Positions 18,707 to 27,223 of a DNA stretch of 64,000 nucleotides are shown here, piece by piece. Below the pieces are notes generated by a model. That model did not search any database. It was not told where the DNA came from and saw nothing but the letters and a program-made list of their open reading frames with translations. The stretch covers positions 1,398,422 through 1,462,421 of the forward strand of contig GG704596.1 in the NCBI GenBank assembly GCA_000161775.1, given 5' to 3'. The position numbers were made by a program, and so were the translations under genes. Source of the DNA: Ruegeria lacuscaerulensis ITI-1157 (GTDB lineage: Bacteria; Pseudomonadota; Alphaproteobacteria; Rhodobacterales; Rhodobacteraceae). How positions within the stretch are numbered: position 1 is the stretch's first letter; every line of letters begins with the position of its first letter.

Positions 18707-19162
18707 ATGACCGCAGACTATGACACGCTTGCCAAGACCATCGCCGCGCTGACCGAAGGCGAGACCGATCCGATCGCGCTGATGGCCACGGTCACCTGCG
18801 AGGTGCACCATGCCGATGACCGCTTTGACTGGACCGGTTTCTACCGCGTCACCGAACCCGGAGTGCTGAAGATCGGCCCCTATCAGGGCGGCCACGGATG
18901 CCTGGTGATCCCGTTTTCGCGCGGGGTCTGCGGGGCCGCGGCGCGCACCGGCGAGGTGCAGCTGGTGCCGGATGTGGATGCGTTTGACGGGCATATCGCC
19001 TGTGCGTCATCGACCCGGTCGGAACTGGTTTTGCCGGTGCGGGACGGCGCGGGCCGGATCATCGCCGTGTTCGACATCGACAGCGACCAGCCCGATGCGT
19101 TCACCCAGGCCGATGCGGATGCGCTGTCGCAAATCCTGGCGCAGGTCTTCGGGCGGATCTGA
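18707..19162 (+). CDS. msrC: Free methionine-(R)-sulfoxide reductase (GAF)
   Basis: A 151-residue GAF-domain protein that reduces free methionine-R-sulfoxide, part of oxidative repair. The three cysteines of the family are present as C65, C75 and C99, spaced 10 and 24 residues apart as in E. coli fRMsr (C84, C94, C118). They lie in GHGCLVIPFSRGVCG and HIACASSTRSE. The ATG at 18707 gives the standard length; the upstream stretch is the repeat element. Confidence 0.92.
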   Translation: MTADYDTLAKTIAALTEGETDPIALMATVTCEVHHADDRFDWTGFYRVTEPGVLKIGPYQGGHGCLVIPFSRGVCGAAARTGEVQLVPDVDAFDGHIACASSTRSELVLPVRDGAGRIIAVFDIDSDQPDAFTQADADALSQILAQVFGRI

Positions 19163-19165
19163 GGC

Positions 19166-20062
19166 TTATTCCGGCTCGATGCCGGTCGCTTCCAGCTTGG
19201 TGTCCGGCTCCACGTGGATGATGGTGCGCGCCTCGGGCAGCTTCTCGGCGATGGCGTCCTCGATCGCGTCGCAGATGTCATGCGCCTCGCCAACCGACAT
19301 GTTGCGATCCACCACCAGGTGAAATTCGATGAACACCGCCTTGCCGGCCCGGCGCGTGCGCAGGTCGTGGATCTGCAACGCGCCTTGGGACGAGTTGCGC
19401 ACGGCCTCTTCGATGATCTCCGTGTCGTCGCTGTGCGCGGCCGAATCCATCAGGTCGCCGGCCGAATGGAAGATGACCTTCCAGCCCTCGCGCAGGATGT
19501 TTGCGGCGACCACGATGGCCAGCAGCGGATCGAGAACGGCCCAACCGGTCAGCAGCACCAGCACAAGCCCCAGCAAGACCCCGGCCGAGGTCCAGACATC
19601 GGTCATCAGGTGGCGTCCGTTGGCTGTCATGGCCGGTGAGCGCCGCTGCCCGCCCGCCGCGATCAGAACCCGCGCCCAGATCAGGTTCAACACCATGGCC
19701 GCGGCGTTGACGGCCAACCCGACCGGACCAAGCTGATCGAGATGCGGGGCGAACAGCGCGCCCCAGGCCTCTTGCAGGATCAGGATCGCGGCCAGCACGA
19801 TCAGGGTGCCCTCGGCGATGGCCGAGAAATTCTCGGCCTTGTGGTGCCCGAACGGGTGGTTGGTGTCGGCCGGGCGCTCGGCCATGCGGATGGCAAACCA
19901 CGCCAGCAGTGCCGCCACGACATTGACCAGGGACTCCATCGCGTCGGAATACAGCGCGACCGATCCGGTCAGCCGCCAGGCCCAGATCTTGAGCGCCAGC
20001 ACCAGCAACGCGACGGCCACCGACCCGACGGCCAGCGATTGAGAGGAAGTTCTGTCGATCAT
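19166..20062 (-). CDS. Cation diffusion facilitator transporter
   Basis: A 298-residue CDF metal exporter with about six membrane helices and a cytoplasmic C-terminal domain. Metal-site motifs are visible: SDAMESLVN in helix 2, HPFGHHKAENFSA in the loop after it, and HLMTDVWTSAG in helix 5 (His and Asp). The C-terminal part has HDLRTRRAGKAVFIEFHLVVD. Probable substrates are zinc, iron or manganese; helix 2 lacks the HxxxD pair typical of zinc exporters, so iron or manganese is possible. Confidence 0.9.
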   Translation of the reverse strand: MIDRTSSQSLAVGSVAVALLVLALKIWAWRLTGSVALYSDAMESLVNVVAALLAWFAIRMAERPADTNHPFGHHKAENFSAIAEGTLIVLAAILILQEAWGALFAPHLDQLGPVGLAVNAAAMVLNLIWARVLIAAGGQRRSPAMTANGRHLMTDVWTSAGVLLGLVLVLLTGWAVLDPLLAIVVAANILREGWKVIFHSAGDLMDSAAHSDDTEIIEEAVRNSSQGALQIHDLRTRRAGKAVFIEFHLVVDRNMSVGEAHDICDAIEDAIAEKLPEARTIIHVEPDTKLEATGIEPE

Positions 20063-20099
20063 GCCGCAGCTTTGCCCGATCCGGCCCGCGATTGCCAGT

Positions 20100-20372
20100 T
20101 CAAGCCGCGCCCTGCGTCAGATACAGCCACGCTGCGGCGACCTGCAGCAACGCGATGGCGTACAGGCTAATCCTGATCCGCGATTTGCGGGTCTTGTGGT
20201 TGAACACCCAACTGCCCAGCAGCGCGCCGGGGCTGCCGCCCAGCAGGGCCAGCCGCAGCAGCCACCGCTCGGGCACGCGCCGCCTGCGCCGGCGCGCCTG
20301 CAGCTTGTCCCAGCCGAAAACCACCAAGGTCAGCCCGTTGATGGCCCAAAGATATGCTATGGCGATCCACAT
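20100..20372 (-). CDS. DUF1294 membrane protein
   Basis: A 90-residue small membrane protein of the DUF1294 family. It has an N-terminal helix (AIAYLWAINGLTLVVFGWDKLQA), a basic RRRRRRVPE stretch, LLGGSPGALLGSWVFNHKTRK and a C-terminal helix. Function unknown. Its start is 108 bases from the XRE-cupin start, divergently transcribed, so the palindromes in that gap could affect both genes. Confidence 0.85.
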   Translation of the reverse strand: MWIAIAYLWAINGLTLVVFGWDKLQARRRRRRVPERWLLRLALLGGSPGALLGSWVFNHKTRKSRIRISLYAIALLQVAAAWLYLTQGAA

Positions 20373-20407
20373 GTCCGCGCCTTACCCGAGTGGCCCATTG
20401 ATCGGAA

Positions 20408-20432
20408 GTGAAAAATCTCTTGGTTTTTTCAC
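20408..20432. promoter_or_regulatory. Operator candidate 1 of the XRE-cupin gene
   Basis: A 25-base imperfect palindrome with arms GTGAAAAA and TTTTTCAC. It lies in the divergent gap between the DUF1294 gene and the XRE-cupin gene. An identically sized site with the same outer arms follows 39 bases downstream, which argues for two copies of one binding site. Confidence 0.6.
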
Positions 20433-20446
20433 CGATTCGACGCATC

Positions 20447-20471
20447 GTGAAAATTGGTACAAAAATTTCAC
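20447..20471. promoter_or_regulatory. Operator candidate 2 of the XRE-cupin gene
   Basis: A second 25-base palindrome with arms GTGAAAAT and ATTTCAC, ending nine bases before the GTG start codon. Its position over the likely transcription or translation start suggests repression, most simply by the encoded XRE-cupin protein itself. Confidence 0.6.
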
Positions 20472-20480
20472 GAGGGCGAC

Positions 20481-21050
20481 GTGGACGATCAGGGTCAGAC
20501 CGGGGCGACACTGGGGGCCGACATCCGGGCCTTGCGCAAATCGCGCGGGCTGACGCTGACGGATGTGGCCAGGCGGCTGGATCGGTCGGTGGGCTGGCTC
20601 AGCCAGGTCGAGCGCGATCTGTCCGAGCCGTCGATTTCCGACCTGCGCCAGATTGCGGAATGCCTGGGCGTGCCGATGTCGATGCTGTTTGCCCATACCG
20701 GCGTGACGCCCGACGAGCAGGGCTATGTCGTACGCGCCGGATCGCGCCGCCCGATGGGCTCGGGCGAGGAAGGTCTGGTCGAGGAGCTGCTCTCGCCCGA
20801 TCTCACCGACGATTTCGAGATGGTGCATTCGACCTTTCAGCCGCACTCGTGGATGCAGACCCCGGCCGATCGACCCACGCAGGAGGTCGGTTACATGATC
20901 TCGGGCCGCCTCGATCTGACGATCGGCGGGCGCAGCTTCACCGTCGGGCCGGGCGACAGCTTCCGCATCAAGCACGAACCCTATCACTGGGCGAACCCCT
21001 ATGACGAACCCGCCGTGGCCATCTGGGTCATCGCCCCGCCGGTGTACTGA
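20481..21050 (+). CDS. XRE-family regulator with cupin domain
   Basis: A 189-residue regulator with an N-terminal helix-turn-helix (about residues 12-70, IRALRKSRGLTLTDVARRL) and a C-terminal cupin sensor domain (about 110-185). Proteins of this type control amino-acid, polyamine and betaine genes. I chose the GTG at 20481, with GAGGG just before it; an upstream TTG lies inside a palindrome and is unlikely. The stop overlaps the LysE start (ATGA), so the regulator and an exporter are made together, and the exported compound or a relative may be the effector. Confidence 0.87.
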   Translation: MDDQGQTGATLGADIRALRKSRGLTLTDVARRLDRSVGWLSQVERDLSEPSISDLRQIAECLGVPMSMLFAHTGVTPDEQGYVVRAGSRRPMGSGEEGLVEELLSPDLTDDFEMVHSTFQPHSWMQTPADRPTQEVGYMISGRLDLTIGGRSFTVGPGDSFRIKHEPYHWANPYDEPAVAIWVIAPPVY

Positions 21051-21673
21051 TGAGCCTTGAGGCCTGGACCATATTCGCGCTGTTCTGGGTGGTGTTCGTG
21101 ACCACGCCGGGGCCGAACGCGGTCAACTGCATCTCGAACGGGATGAGCCTGCCCTTTCCCAAGGCGATGCTGGGGGTGCTGGCGATCCTGACGCAGGCCA
21201 GCGCCTTCCTGATCCTCTCGGCGCTGGGGGTGACGGCGCTGATTGCGGCCTCGCCCACCGGATTCTTCATCGCCAAGCTGATCGGCGCGGGGTTCCTGAT
21301 CTATGTCGGTGTGCGCGGCTGGATCAACGCCGGGCAGCCCGCGCCCGCCGCCGAACGTCCCGCGCGGCATGTCTATCTGCACGCGCTGGCGGTGGCGACG
21401 ATCAACCCCAAAAGCGTCGCGGGCTATCTGGCCGCCTTTTCGCAATTCGTGCAGCCGGACGTGCCGATCTGGCAGCAGATGGCCGTGATCGTGCCGACCG
21501 CGCTGACCATCACCACGCTCAGCTATACGGGCTTCACCCTGCTGGGTGCGCTGATGGGCAAGGCGGCGCTGGGGGCGGTGTTCAACACATGGGTGCGCCG
21601 GGTCATGGCCACCTGTTTCATCATCTACGGGGTCTTGCTGGGCACCAGCACGACCCCGGCGGGAAAAACGTGA
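21050..21673 (+). CDS. LysE/RhtB family exporter
   Basis: A 207-residue membrane protein of the LysE/RhtB amino-acid exporter family with about six helices. It has the typical FWVVFVTTPGPNAVNCISNG opening, KLIGAGFLIYVGVRGW in the middle and ATINPKSVAGYLAAF. Start overlaps the XRE-cupin stop. Substrate is not readable; the surrounding methylamine genes suggest a small zwitterion or amino acid. Confidence 0.9.
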   Translation: MSLEAWTIFALFWVVFVTTPGPNAVNCISNGMSLPFPKAMLGVLAILTQASAFLILSALGVTALIAASPTGFFIAKLIGAGFLIYVGVRGWINAGQPAPAAERPARHVYLHALAVATINPKSVAGYLAAFSQFVQPDVPIWQQMAVIVPTALTITTLSYTGFTLLGALMGKAALGAVFNTWVRRVMATCFIIYGVLLGTSTTPAGKT

Positions 21674-21709
21674 TGCCGGTCGCGGCAAACTGACAGGGAG
21701 CAAAGACCT

Positions 21710-24157
21710 ATGAGTGATTTTCCGACAAAGGCCCGCGTGGTCATCATTGGCGGCGGCGTGGTGGGGGCCTCGTCGCTGTATCATCTGGCCAAGAAGGGCT
21801 GGACCGACTGCGTTCTGCTGGAAAAGAACGAGCTGACCGCCGGCTCGACCTGGCACGCGGCCGGCAACGTGCCGACCTTCTCGACCTCGTGGGCGATCAT
21901 GAACATGCAGCGCTATTCGACCGAGCTGTATTCGCGCCTGGGCGACGAGGTCGATTACCCGATGAACTACCACGTCACCGGCTCGATCCGGCTGGCCCAC
22001 AGCAAAGAGCGGATGCAGGAATTCGAACGCGCCGCAGCCATGGGCCGCTATCAGGGCATCCCGATGGAGATATGGACGCCGGAACAGGCCAAGGAGCGGT
22101 ACCCGTTCCTGGAACTGCACGATCTGGTCGGGGTTCTGTATGACCCGACCGACGGCGACATCGACCCGGCGCAGCTGACCCAGGCGCTGGCCAAGGGCGC
22201 GCGCGACATGGGGCAGAAGATCATCCGGTTCTGCCCGGCCACCGGCGTGACCCAGCATGACGACGGCACCTGGACCGTGCATACCGAGAAGGGCGATATC
22301 GACTGTGACTATGTGGTCAACGCCGCCGGCTACTACGCGCAGCGCGTGGGCGAATGGTTCAAACCCTTCGGCGGCCGCACCGTGCCGGCGATGGTCATGA
22401 GCCACCAGTATCTGCTGACCGAGGAAATCCCTGAAATCGAGGCCTGGTCCAAGGAAAACGGCGGCAAGCTGCCGCTGCTGCGGGATGTGGATGTCTCCTA
22501 TTATCTGCGGCAGGAGAAAAACGGCTTCAACCTCGGCCCCTACGAGCCCAACTGCAAGGGCCACTGGATGACCGAGGACGACCCGATGCCCGAGGATTTC
22601 AGCTTCCAGCTGTGGAACGACGATCTGGACCGGATCGAGGATATCGTCACCGACGCGATGGAGCGTGTGCCGCTGATGGCGACCTCGGGCGTGGGGCGGG
22701 TGATCAACGGGCCGATCCCCTATGCGCCCGACGGCCTGCCGCTGATCGGGCCGATGCCCGGCGTCAAGAACGCCTTCGAGGCGCATACCTTCACCTTCGG
22801 CATCGCCCAGGGCGGCGGCGCGGGCAAGGTGCTGGCCGAATGGATCGTGGATGGCGGCACCGAATGGGACATGTGGGCCGTCGATCCGCGCCGCTATACC
22901 GACTACACCGATCAGGACTACTGCAACCAGAAGGGGATGGAGGTCTACGGCAACGAATACGCCATGCACTTCCCCCGTCACGAATGGCCCGCCGCGCGCG
23001 ACAAGAAGCTGTCGCCGGTTCACGCCAAGGTCAAGGAACTGGGCGGCGTCATGGGGGCCTACAACGGCTGGGAGCGCGCCAACTGGTTCGCGCAGCCGGG
23101 GGATGACACCTCCGAGGAAAGCACCCACACCTGGGGCCGCTCGGGCCCGTGGGAGCAGCGGATCAAGGAAGAGTGCGAGGCCGTGCGCGACCATTGCGGC
23201 GTGCTCGACCTGCCGGGTTTCTCGCGGTTCGTCGTCAAGGGCGAAGGCGCGGCCGAGGCACTTCGCGGGCTGGTCACCGGCGGCCTGCCCAAGGTGGGGC
23301 GGATCAACCTGGTCTACATCGCCGACGATCGCGGCCGCATCCTGACCGAGATGTCCTGCATGCGCCTGGGCGAGGATGACTTCGTGATGATCACCGCCGC
23401 CACCGCGCAATGGCACGACCGCGACATCCTTGTGAACGCGATGCCTGCGGGCGTCACGGTCGAGGACGTGACCACCACCCGCGACACACTGATCGTGACC
23501 GGCCCGAAATCGCGCGAGATCCTGTCGGGCCTGACCGATGCCGACCTCTCGCTGGGCTGGCTGACCCATCAGGCGACCACCGTGGCCGGACAACCCGCCC
23601 ACCTGATCCGCGTCTCTTTCGCCGGTGAACTGGGCTGGGAGGTACACGCCCTGAACAAGCACATGCCCGCGATCTATGACGCGATCCTCGCCGCCGGGGC
23701 CAAGCCGTTCGGCATGTATGCGCTGAACAGCCTGCGCATCGAAAAGGGATACCGCGCCTGGAAGGGTGATCTGAGCACCGATTACTCGCTGCTCGAAGGC
23801 GGACTGGAGCGTTTCGTCAAGTTCGACAAGCCGCAGGATTTCCCGGGCAAGGCCGCGTTGCTGGCGGAAAAGCAGCAGGGCGTCAAGAAACGCTTCGTCA
23901 CCCTGATCGTCGAGGCCGGCGACTGCGACGCGCCCTACATGTCCTGCATCTGGAAGGATGGCGAGATCGTGGGCGAGACCACCTCGGGCGACTGGGGCTA
24001 TCGCGTGAACGCCTCGATCGCGCTGGGCATGGTCCGCAGCGACCTGGCGGTGCCGGGCACCGAGCTCGAGGTCGAAATCTATGGTCAGAAGTGCCGCGCC
24101 GTGGTTCAAGAGGACAAACCCCTCTGGGATCCCGAGAACGAACGCCTGCGGGCCTGA
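21710..24157 (+). CDS. FAD/GcvT-type oxidoreductase (DMGDH/SARDH-like)
   Basis: An 815-residue protein with an N-terminal D-amino-acid-oxidase-type FAD domain (VVIIGGGVVGASSLYHLAKKG, about residues 8-380) and C-terminal GcvT folate-binding domains (about 420-810). The segment GSTWHAAG carries the histidine that binds FAD covalently in dimethylglycine dehydrogenase. The family oxidatively demethylates N-methyl compounds and passes the one-carbon unit to tetrahydrofolate. Substrate could be dimethylglycine, sarcosine or a related methylamine. It begins a run of five same-strand genes. Confidence 0.88.
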   Translation: MSDFPTKARVVIIGGGVVGASSLYHLAKKGWTDCVLLEKNELTAGSTWHAAGNVPTFSTSWAIMNMQRYSTELYSRLGDEVDYPMNYHVTGSIRLAHSKERMQEFERAAAMGRYQGIPMEIWTPEQAKERYPFLELHDLVGVLYDPTDGDIDPAQLTQALAKGARDMGQKIIRFCPATGVTQHDDGTWTVHTEKGDIDCDYVVNAAGYYAQRVGEWFKPFGGRTVPAMVMSHQYLLTEEIPEIEAWSKENGGKLPLLRDVDVSYYLRQEKNGFNLGPYEPNCKGHWMTEDDPMPEDFSFQLWNDDLDRIEDIVTDAMERVPLMATSGVGRVINGPIPYAPDGLPLIGPMPGVKNAFEAHTFTFGIAQGGGAGKVLAEWIVDGGTEWDMWAVDPRRYTDYTDQDYCNQKGMEVYGNEYAMHFPRHEWPAARDKKLSPVHAKVKELGGVMGAYNGWERANWFAQPGDDTSEESTHTWGRSGPWEQRIKEECEAVRDHCGVLDLPGFSRFVVKGEGAAEALRGLVTGGLPKVGRINLVYIADDRGRILTEMSCMRLGEDDFVMITAATAQWHDRDILVNAMPAGVTVEDVTTTRDTLIVTGPKSREILSGLTDADLSLGWLTHQATTVAGQPAHLIRVSFAGELGWEVHALNKHMPAIYDAILAAGAKPFGMYALNSLRIEKGYRAWKGDLSTDYSLLEGGLERFVKFDKPQDFPGKAALLAEKQQGVKKRFVTLIVEAGDCDAPYMSCIWKDGEIVGETTSGDWGYRVNASIALGMVRSDLAVPGTELEVEIYGQKCRAVVQEDKPLWDPENERLRA

Positions 24158-24196
24158 CCTGAAACCCGGCCCGCCATTGCTGAAAGGACAAGACCG

Positions 24197-25243
24197 ATGA
24201 GCAAGACCATGCATGGAGTCTATCTGACCCGGCACGGTGGGCCCGAGGCGCTGGAGTGGCGCGAAGACATCCCCGTTCCGGCCCCCGGGCCGGGGCAGGT
24301 GCTGGTCCGCGTGGCTGCGGCCGGCGTCAACAACACCGACATCAACACCCGCATCGGCTGGTATGCCCCCGAGGTGACCGATGCGACCGATGCGGTGGAC
24401 CAGGATGTTCAGGCCGGAGGCTGGGGCGGTGCCCTCTCGTTCCCGCGCATTCAGGGCGGAGACCTGTGCGGCATCGTCGAACAGGTCGGCCCCGGCGTCG
24501 CCTTCAAACCGGGCCAGCGCGTGACCTGCCCGATCAACCTGCCGCGTCCGCGCCCCGGCAACCCGACCGGCTTCATCGCGCTGGGCTCGGAAATCGACGG
24601 GGCCTTTGCCCAATATTGCCTGCTCGAGGCCGACGACCTCTATGACGTCACCGCCTCGCCCCTGTCGGACGTGGAAATCGCCGCCATCCCTTGCGCGTTT
24701 GGAACGGCCGAAAACCTGCTGACCCGCGCGGGCGTGACCGCCGGGCATAAGGTACTGATCACCGGCGCCTCGGGCGGGGTCGGGCTGGCGGCGGTGCAAC
24801 TGGCCGCCCTGCGTGGGGCCTCGGTCGCGGGCGTCACAAGCGCCGCCAAGGCCGACGTGGTGCAGGCACAGGGGGCCTCGGAAACCTTCGAGCGCAACGC
24901 GTCGCTGCCGCGCGACGCTTTTGACGTGGTGATCGACGTGGTCGGCGGCCCGGCCTTTCCCGGCCTGATCCGGGCGCTGAAACCGGGCGGCCACTATGCC
25001 GTCTCGGGTGCCATCGCCGGGCCGATCGTGCAGGCTGACCTGCGCGAGATCTACCTGCGCGACATCACCATCCACGGCTGCACCCATCAGGCCTTCGAGG
25101 TCTTCGGCCGGCTGGTCGAACTGATCAACGCAGGCCGGATCCGGCCGCTGGTGTCGAAGACCTACCCCCTGCGCGACATCGCCAAGGCGCAGGAGGATTT
25201 CCAGTCCAAGGCCTTTCCCGGCAAGCTGGTTCTGATCCCCTAA
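24197..25243 (+). CDS. Zinc-binding-type MDR oxidoreductase
   Basis: A 348-residue medium-chain dehydrogenase/reductase. The GroES-like domain is at the N-terminus (GGPEALEWREDIPVPAPGPGQVLVRV) and the Rossmann domain carries ITGASGGVGLAAVQLAA. No classical structural-zinc cysteine set is present, so it groups with quinone-oxidoreductase-like MDR proteins using NADPH. Its role in the methylamine block is unknown. AAGGAC precedes the ATG. Confidence 0.85.
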   Translation: MSKTMHGVYLTRHGGPEALEWREDIPVPAPGPGQVLVRVAAAGVNNTDINTRIGWYAPEVTDATDAVDQDVQAGGWGGALSFPRIQGGDLCGIVEQVGPGVAFKPGQRVTCPINLPRPRPGNPTGFIALGSEIDGAFAQYCLLEADDLYDVTASPLSDVEIAAIPCAFGTAENLLTRAGVTAGHKVLITGASGGVGLAAVQLAALRGASVAGVTSAAKADVVQAQGASETFERNASLPRDAFDVVIDVVGGPAFPGLIRALKPGGHYAVSGAIAGPIVQADLREIYLRDITIHGCTHQAFEVFGRLVELINAGRIRPLVSKTYPLRDIAKAQEDFQSKAFPGKLVLIP

Positions 25244-25253
25244 GGAGGTGCGC

Positions 25254-26150
25254 ATGACCGATATCACGCTGATGGATGGCTCGATCGGGCAGGAACTGGT
25301 GAAACGCAGCGGCGACCGGGCGACGCCGCTCTGGTCCACGCGGGTGATGATCGACCACCCCGATCTGGTGGGCGAGGTTCACGCGGATTACTTCCGGCGC
25401 GGGGCCACAATTGCGACCACCAACACTTACGCCGTGCACCGCTCGCGCCTTGCCCGGGTGGGCATGGAAGACCAGCTGCCCGCCCTGATCGACACCGCGC
25501 TGGCGCAGGCCGAACGCGCCCGCGCCCAGTTCCCGCAGGGCCGCATCGCGGGCGCTCTCGGGCCCCTGCTGGCCTCCTACCGCCCGGACCTGAGCCCCGA
25601 CCCGACCGAGGCGGCGGAAAAGTTCCGCGAGCTCGTGCAGATGATGGCCGACCGCGTCGATCTGTTCCTGATCGAAACCGTGTCCTCGGTGCAAGAGGCC
25701 GAGGGCGCGCTACGCGGCACCCAAGGCTGCGGCAAGCCGGCCTGGCTGGCGCTGACCGTGATGGACGATGACGGCACCCGCCTGCGCTCGGGCGAGGCGC
25801 TGGGCGACATCGCGCCCCTGGTGGACCGCTTCGGCCCCGAGGCGGTTCTGATCAACTGTTCCCGCCCCGAGGCGATCCCGGCGGCGCTTGGGATCATCAA
25901 GGGGCTGGGGCGGCCTTTCGGCGCCTATGCCAACGGCTTCACCTGCATCTCCGAGGGCTTTCTGCAGGACGCGCCCACCGTGGACGCGCTGGAACAGCGG
26001 CAGGACCTGGGGCCTGACGCCTATGCCGATCACGCGATGGGCTGGGTGGCGCAGGGGGCCACGATCGTCGGCGGTTGCTGCGAGGTCGGCCCCGATCACA
26101 TCGAGGCACTGGCGGGCCGCCTGCGCGCGGCGGGGCACCGGATCGTCTGA
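25254..26150 (+). CDS. Homocysteine S-methyltransferase family protein (BHMT-like)
   Basis: A 298-residue barrel enzyme of the homocysteine methyltransferase family. The zinc ligands are C202 in LINCSRPEA and the pair C275-C276 in VGGCCEVGPDHI. Family members move a methyl group from betaine, S-methylmethionine or another donor to homocysteine. I chose ATG 25254 because AAGGAGG (25242-25248) is five bases away; a GTG six bases earlier lies inside that site. Placed between two demethylating flavoproteins, betaine is the likeliest donor, but this is inference. Confidence 0.85.
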   Translation: MTDITLMDGSIGQELVKRSGDRATPLWSTRVMIDHPDLVGEVHADYFRRGATIATTNTYAVHRSRLARVGMEDQLPALIDTALAQAERARAQFPQGRIAGALGPLLASYRPDLSPDPTEAAEKFRELVQMMADRVDLFLIETVSSVQEAEGALRGTQGCGKPAWLALTVMDDDGTRLRSGEALGDIAPLVDRFGPEAVLINCSRPEAIPAALGIIKGLGRPFGAYANGFTCISEGFLQDAPTVDALEQRQDLGPDAYADHAMGWVAQGATIVGGCCEVGPDHIEALAGRLRAAGHRIV

Positions 26151-26161
26151 GGAGGAAGGGC

Positions 26162-27133
26162 TTGGCAGAGCGGACGGCACCCTATCCCGAACGGCAATGG
26201 CAGGTGGACATCCTCGTCGCCGACGGGTTCATTCTGACCGAAGTGGCCGGGGTGGCCGACGTGCTGCGCATCGCCAACCGGGTCTGCCCGGTGCCGCCCT
26301 TCACCTATACCTACCGCTCGCTCAGGGGCGGCACGGTCGCCTGCCGCGCCGGGGCTTATGTCGAGACCGAACCGGTAATCCGGCAGCCATGGGCGGACTA
26401 CCTCTTCGTCATCGGCAACACCGACCCCGACCACCCCGACCTGTCGCTGGCGCGGGTGATCTCGGACTATACCCATCGCGGCGCGCAGGTGTTCCTGCTG
26501 GCCGAGGCCGCCAGCCGCTATATCAAGGACAAGGGCGCCGAGGATCACGCGACGCACTGGGAAAACGCCTCGTTCCTGCGCGAGCGCGGGGCGGGGTTCG
26601 ACGCCAAGTTCTCGATCGCGACCGAACATGGCCCCGTCGTCACCTGCGCCGGGATGGGCGCGACCGTTGACGTGACGCTGGCGCTGATCGGCCGGCATGT
26701 CTCGGGCGCGGCCAAGATGACCGTCGCCGACATCATGCTGCACGAAAACATCCGGGATTTCGGCTCGATGCAGCCCTTCTCGGGCGTCAAGGCGACCACC
26801 ACCGGCGACGACAAGCTGGACCAGTGCATCAAGATCATGCAGGCCAATATCGAAGACCCGGTGCCGATCAACGAGATCGTCGCCGCCCTCGGCCTGTCGA
26901 ACCGCTCGCTCGAGCGCAAGTTCAAGACCTATCTGGGCGCCACGCCCAACGGTTTCTACCGCGAAATGCGCCTGGCCAAGGCCAACAACCTGCTGCTGAA
27001 CACCACCCTGAGCGTGCGCGAGATCGGGCTGGCCTGCGGGTTCCCGAACGGGTTCTCGACCATCTACAAAAGCGTCTACGGCGTCACCCCCTTCGCCACG
27101 CGCCGCCAGAGGCGATCGCCCGGCTCACGGTGA
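26162..27133 (+). CDS. GlxA/GbdR-like AraC-family regulator
   Basis: A 323-residue regulator with an N-terminal DJ-1/PfpI (GATase1-like) sensor domain (about residues 15-200) and a C-terminal AraC helix-turn-helix pair (about 220-320; INEIVAALGLSNRSLERKF and VREIGLACGFPNGFSTIY). GbdR, the Pseudomonas activator of glycine betaine catabolism, has the same architecture. The start is a TTG at 26162: GGAGGAAGG ends just before it and there is no in-frame ATG near. It follows the methyltransferase stop by 11 bases. Confidence 0.85.
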   Translation: MAERTAPYPERQWQVDILVADGFILTEVAGVADVLRIANRVCPVPPFTYTYRSLRGGTVACRAGAYVETEPVIRQPWADYLFVIGNTDPDHPDLSLARVISDYTHRGAQVFLLAEAASRYIKDKGAEDHATHWENASFLRERGAGFDAKFSIATEHGPVVTCAGMGATVDVTLALIGRHVSGAAKMTVADIMLHENIRDFGSMQPFSGVKATTTGDDKLDQCIKIMQANIEDPVPINEIVAALGLSNRSLERKFKTYLGATPNGFYREMRLAKANNLLLNTTLSVREIGLACGFPNGFSTIYKSVYGVTPFATRRQRRSPGSR

Positions 27134-27223
27134 TTATCGCTGGTTTCGTGACGTTTTTGATGGATTTCCTGCCGCCTTCCCGTGGCAGACTGCGCGCAAG
27201 ACCCAAGATTCGGAGACATCGGA

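Noticed and set aside
20999-25339. A 1,446-codon minus-strand open frame opposite the XRE-cupin, LysE, GcvT oxidoreductase and MDR genes
   Set aside because: It is antisense to well-supported genes with clear domains. Its translation is low-complexity (rich in Arg, Gly, His and Asp) and shows no domain. Long antisense frames arise from GC-rich codon use.
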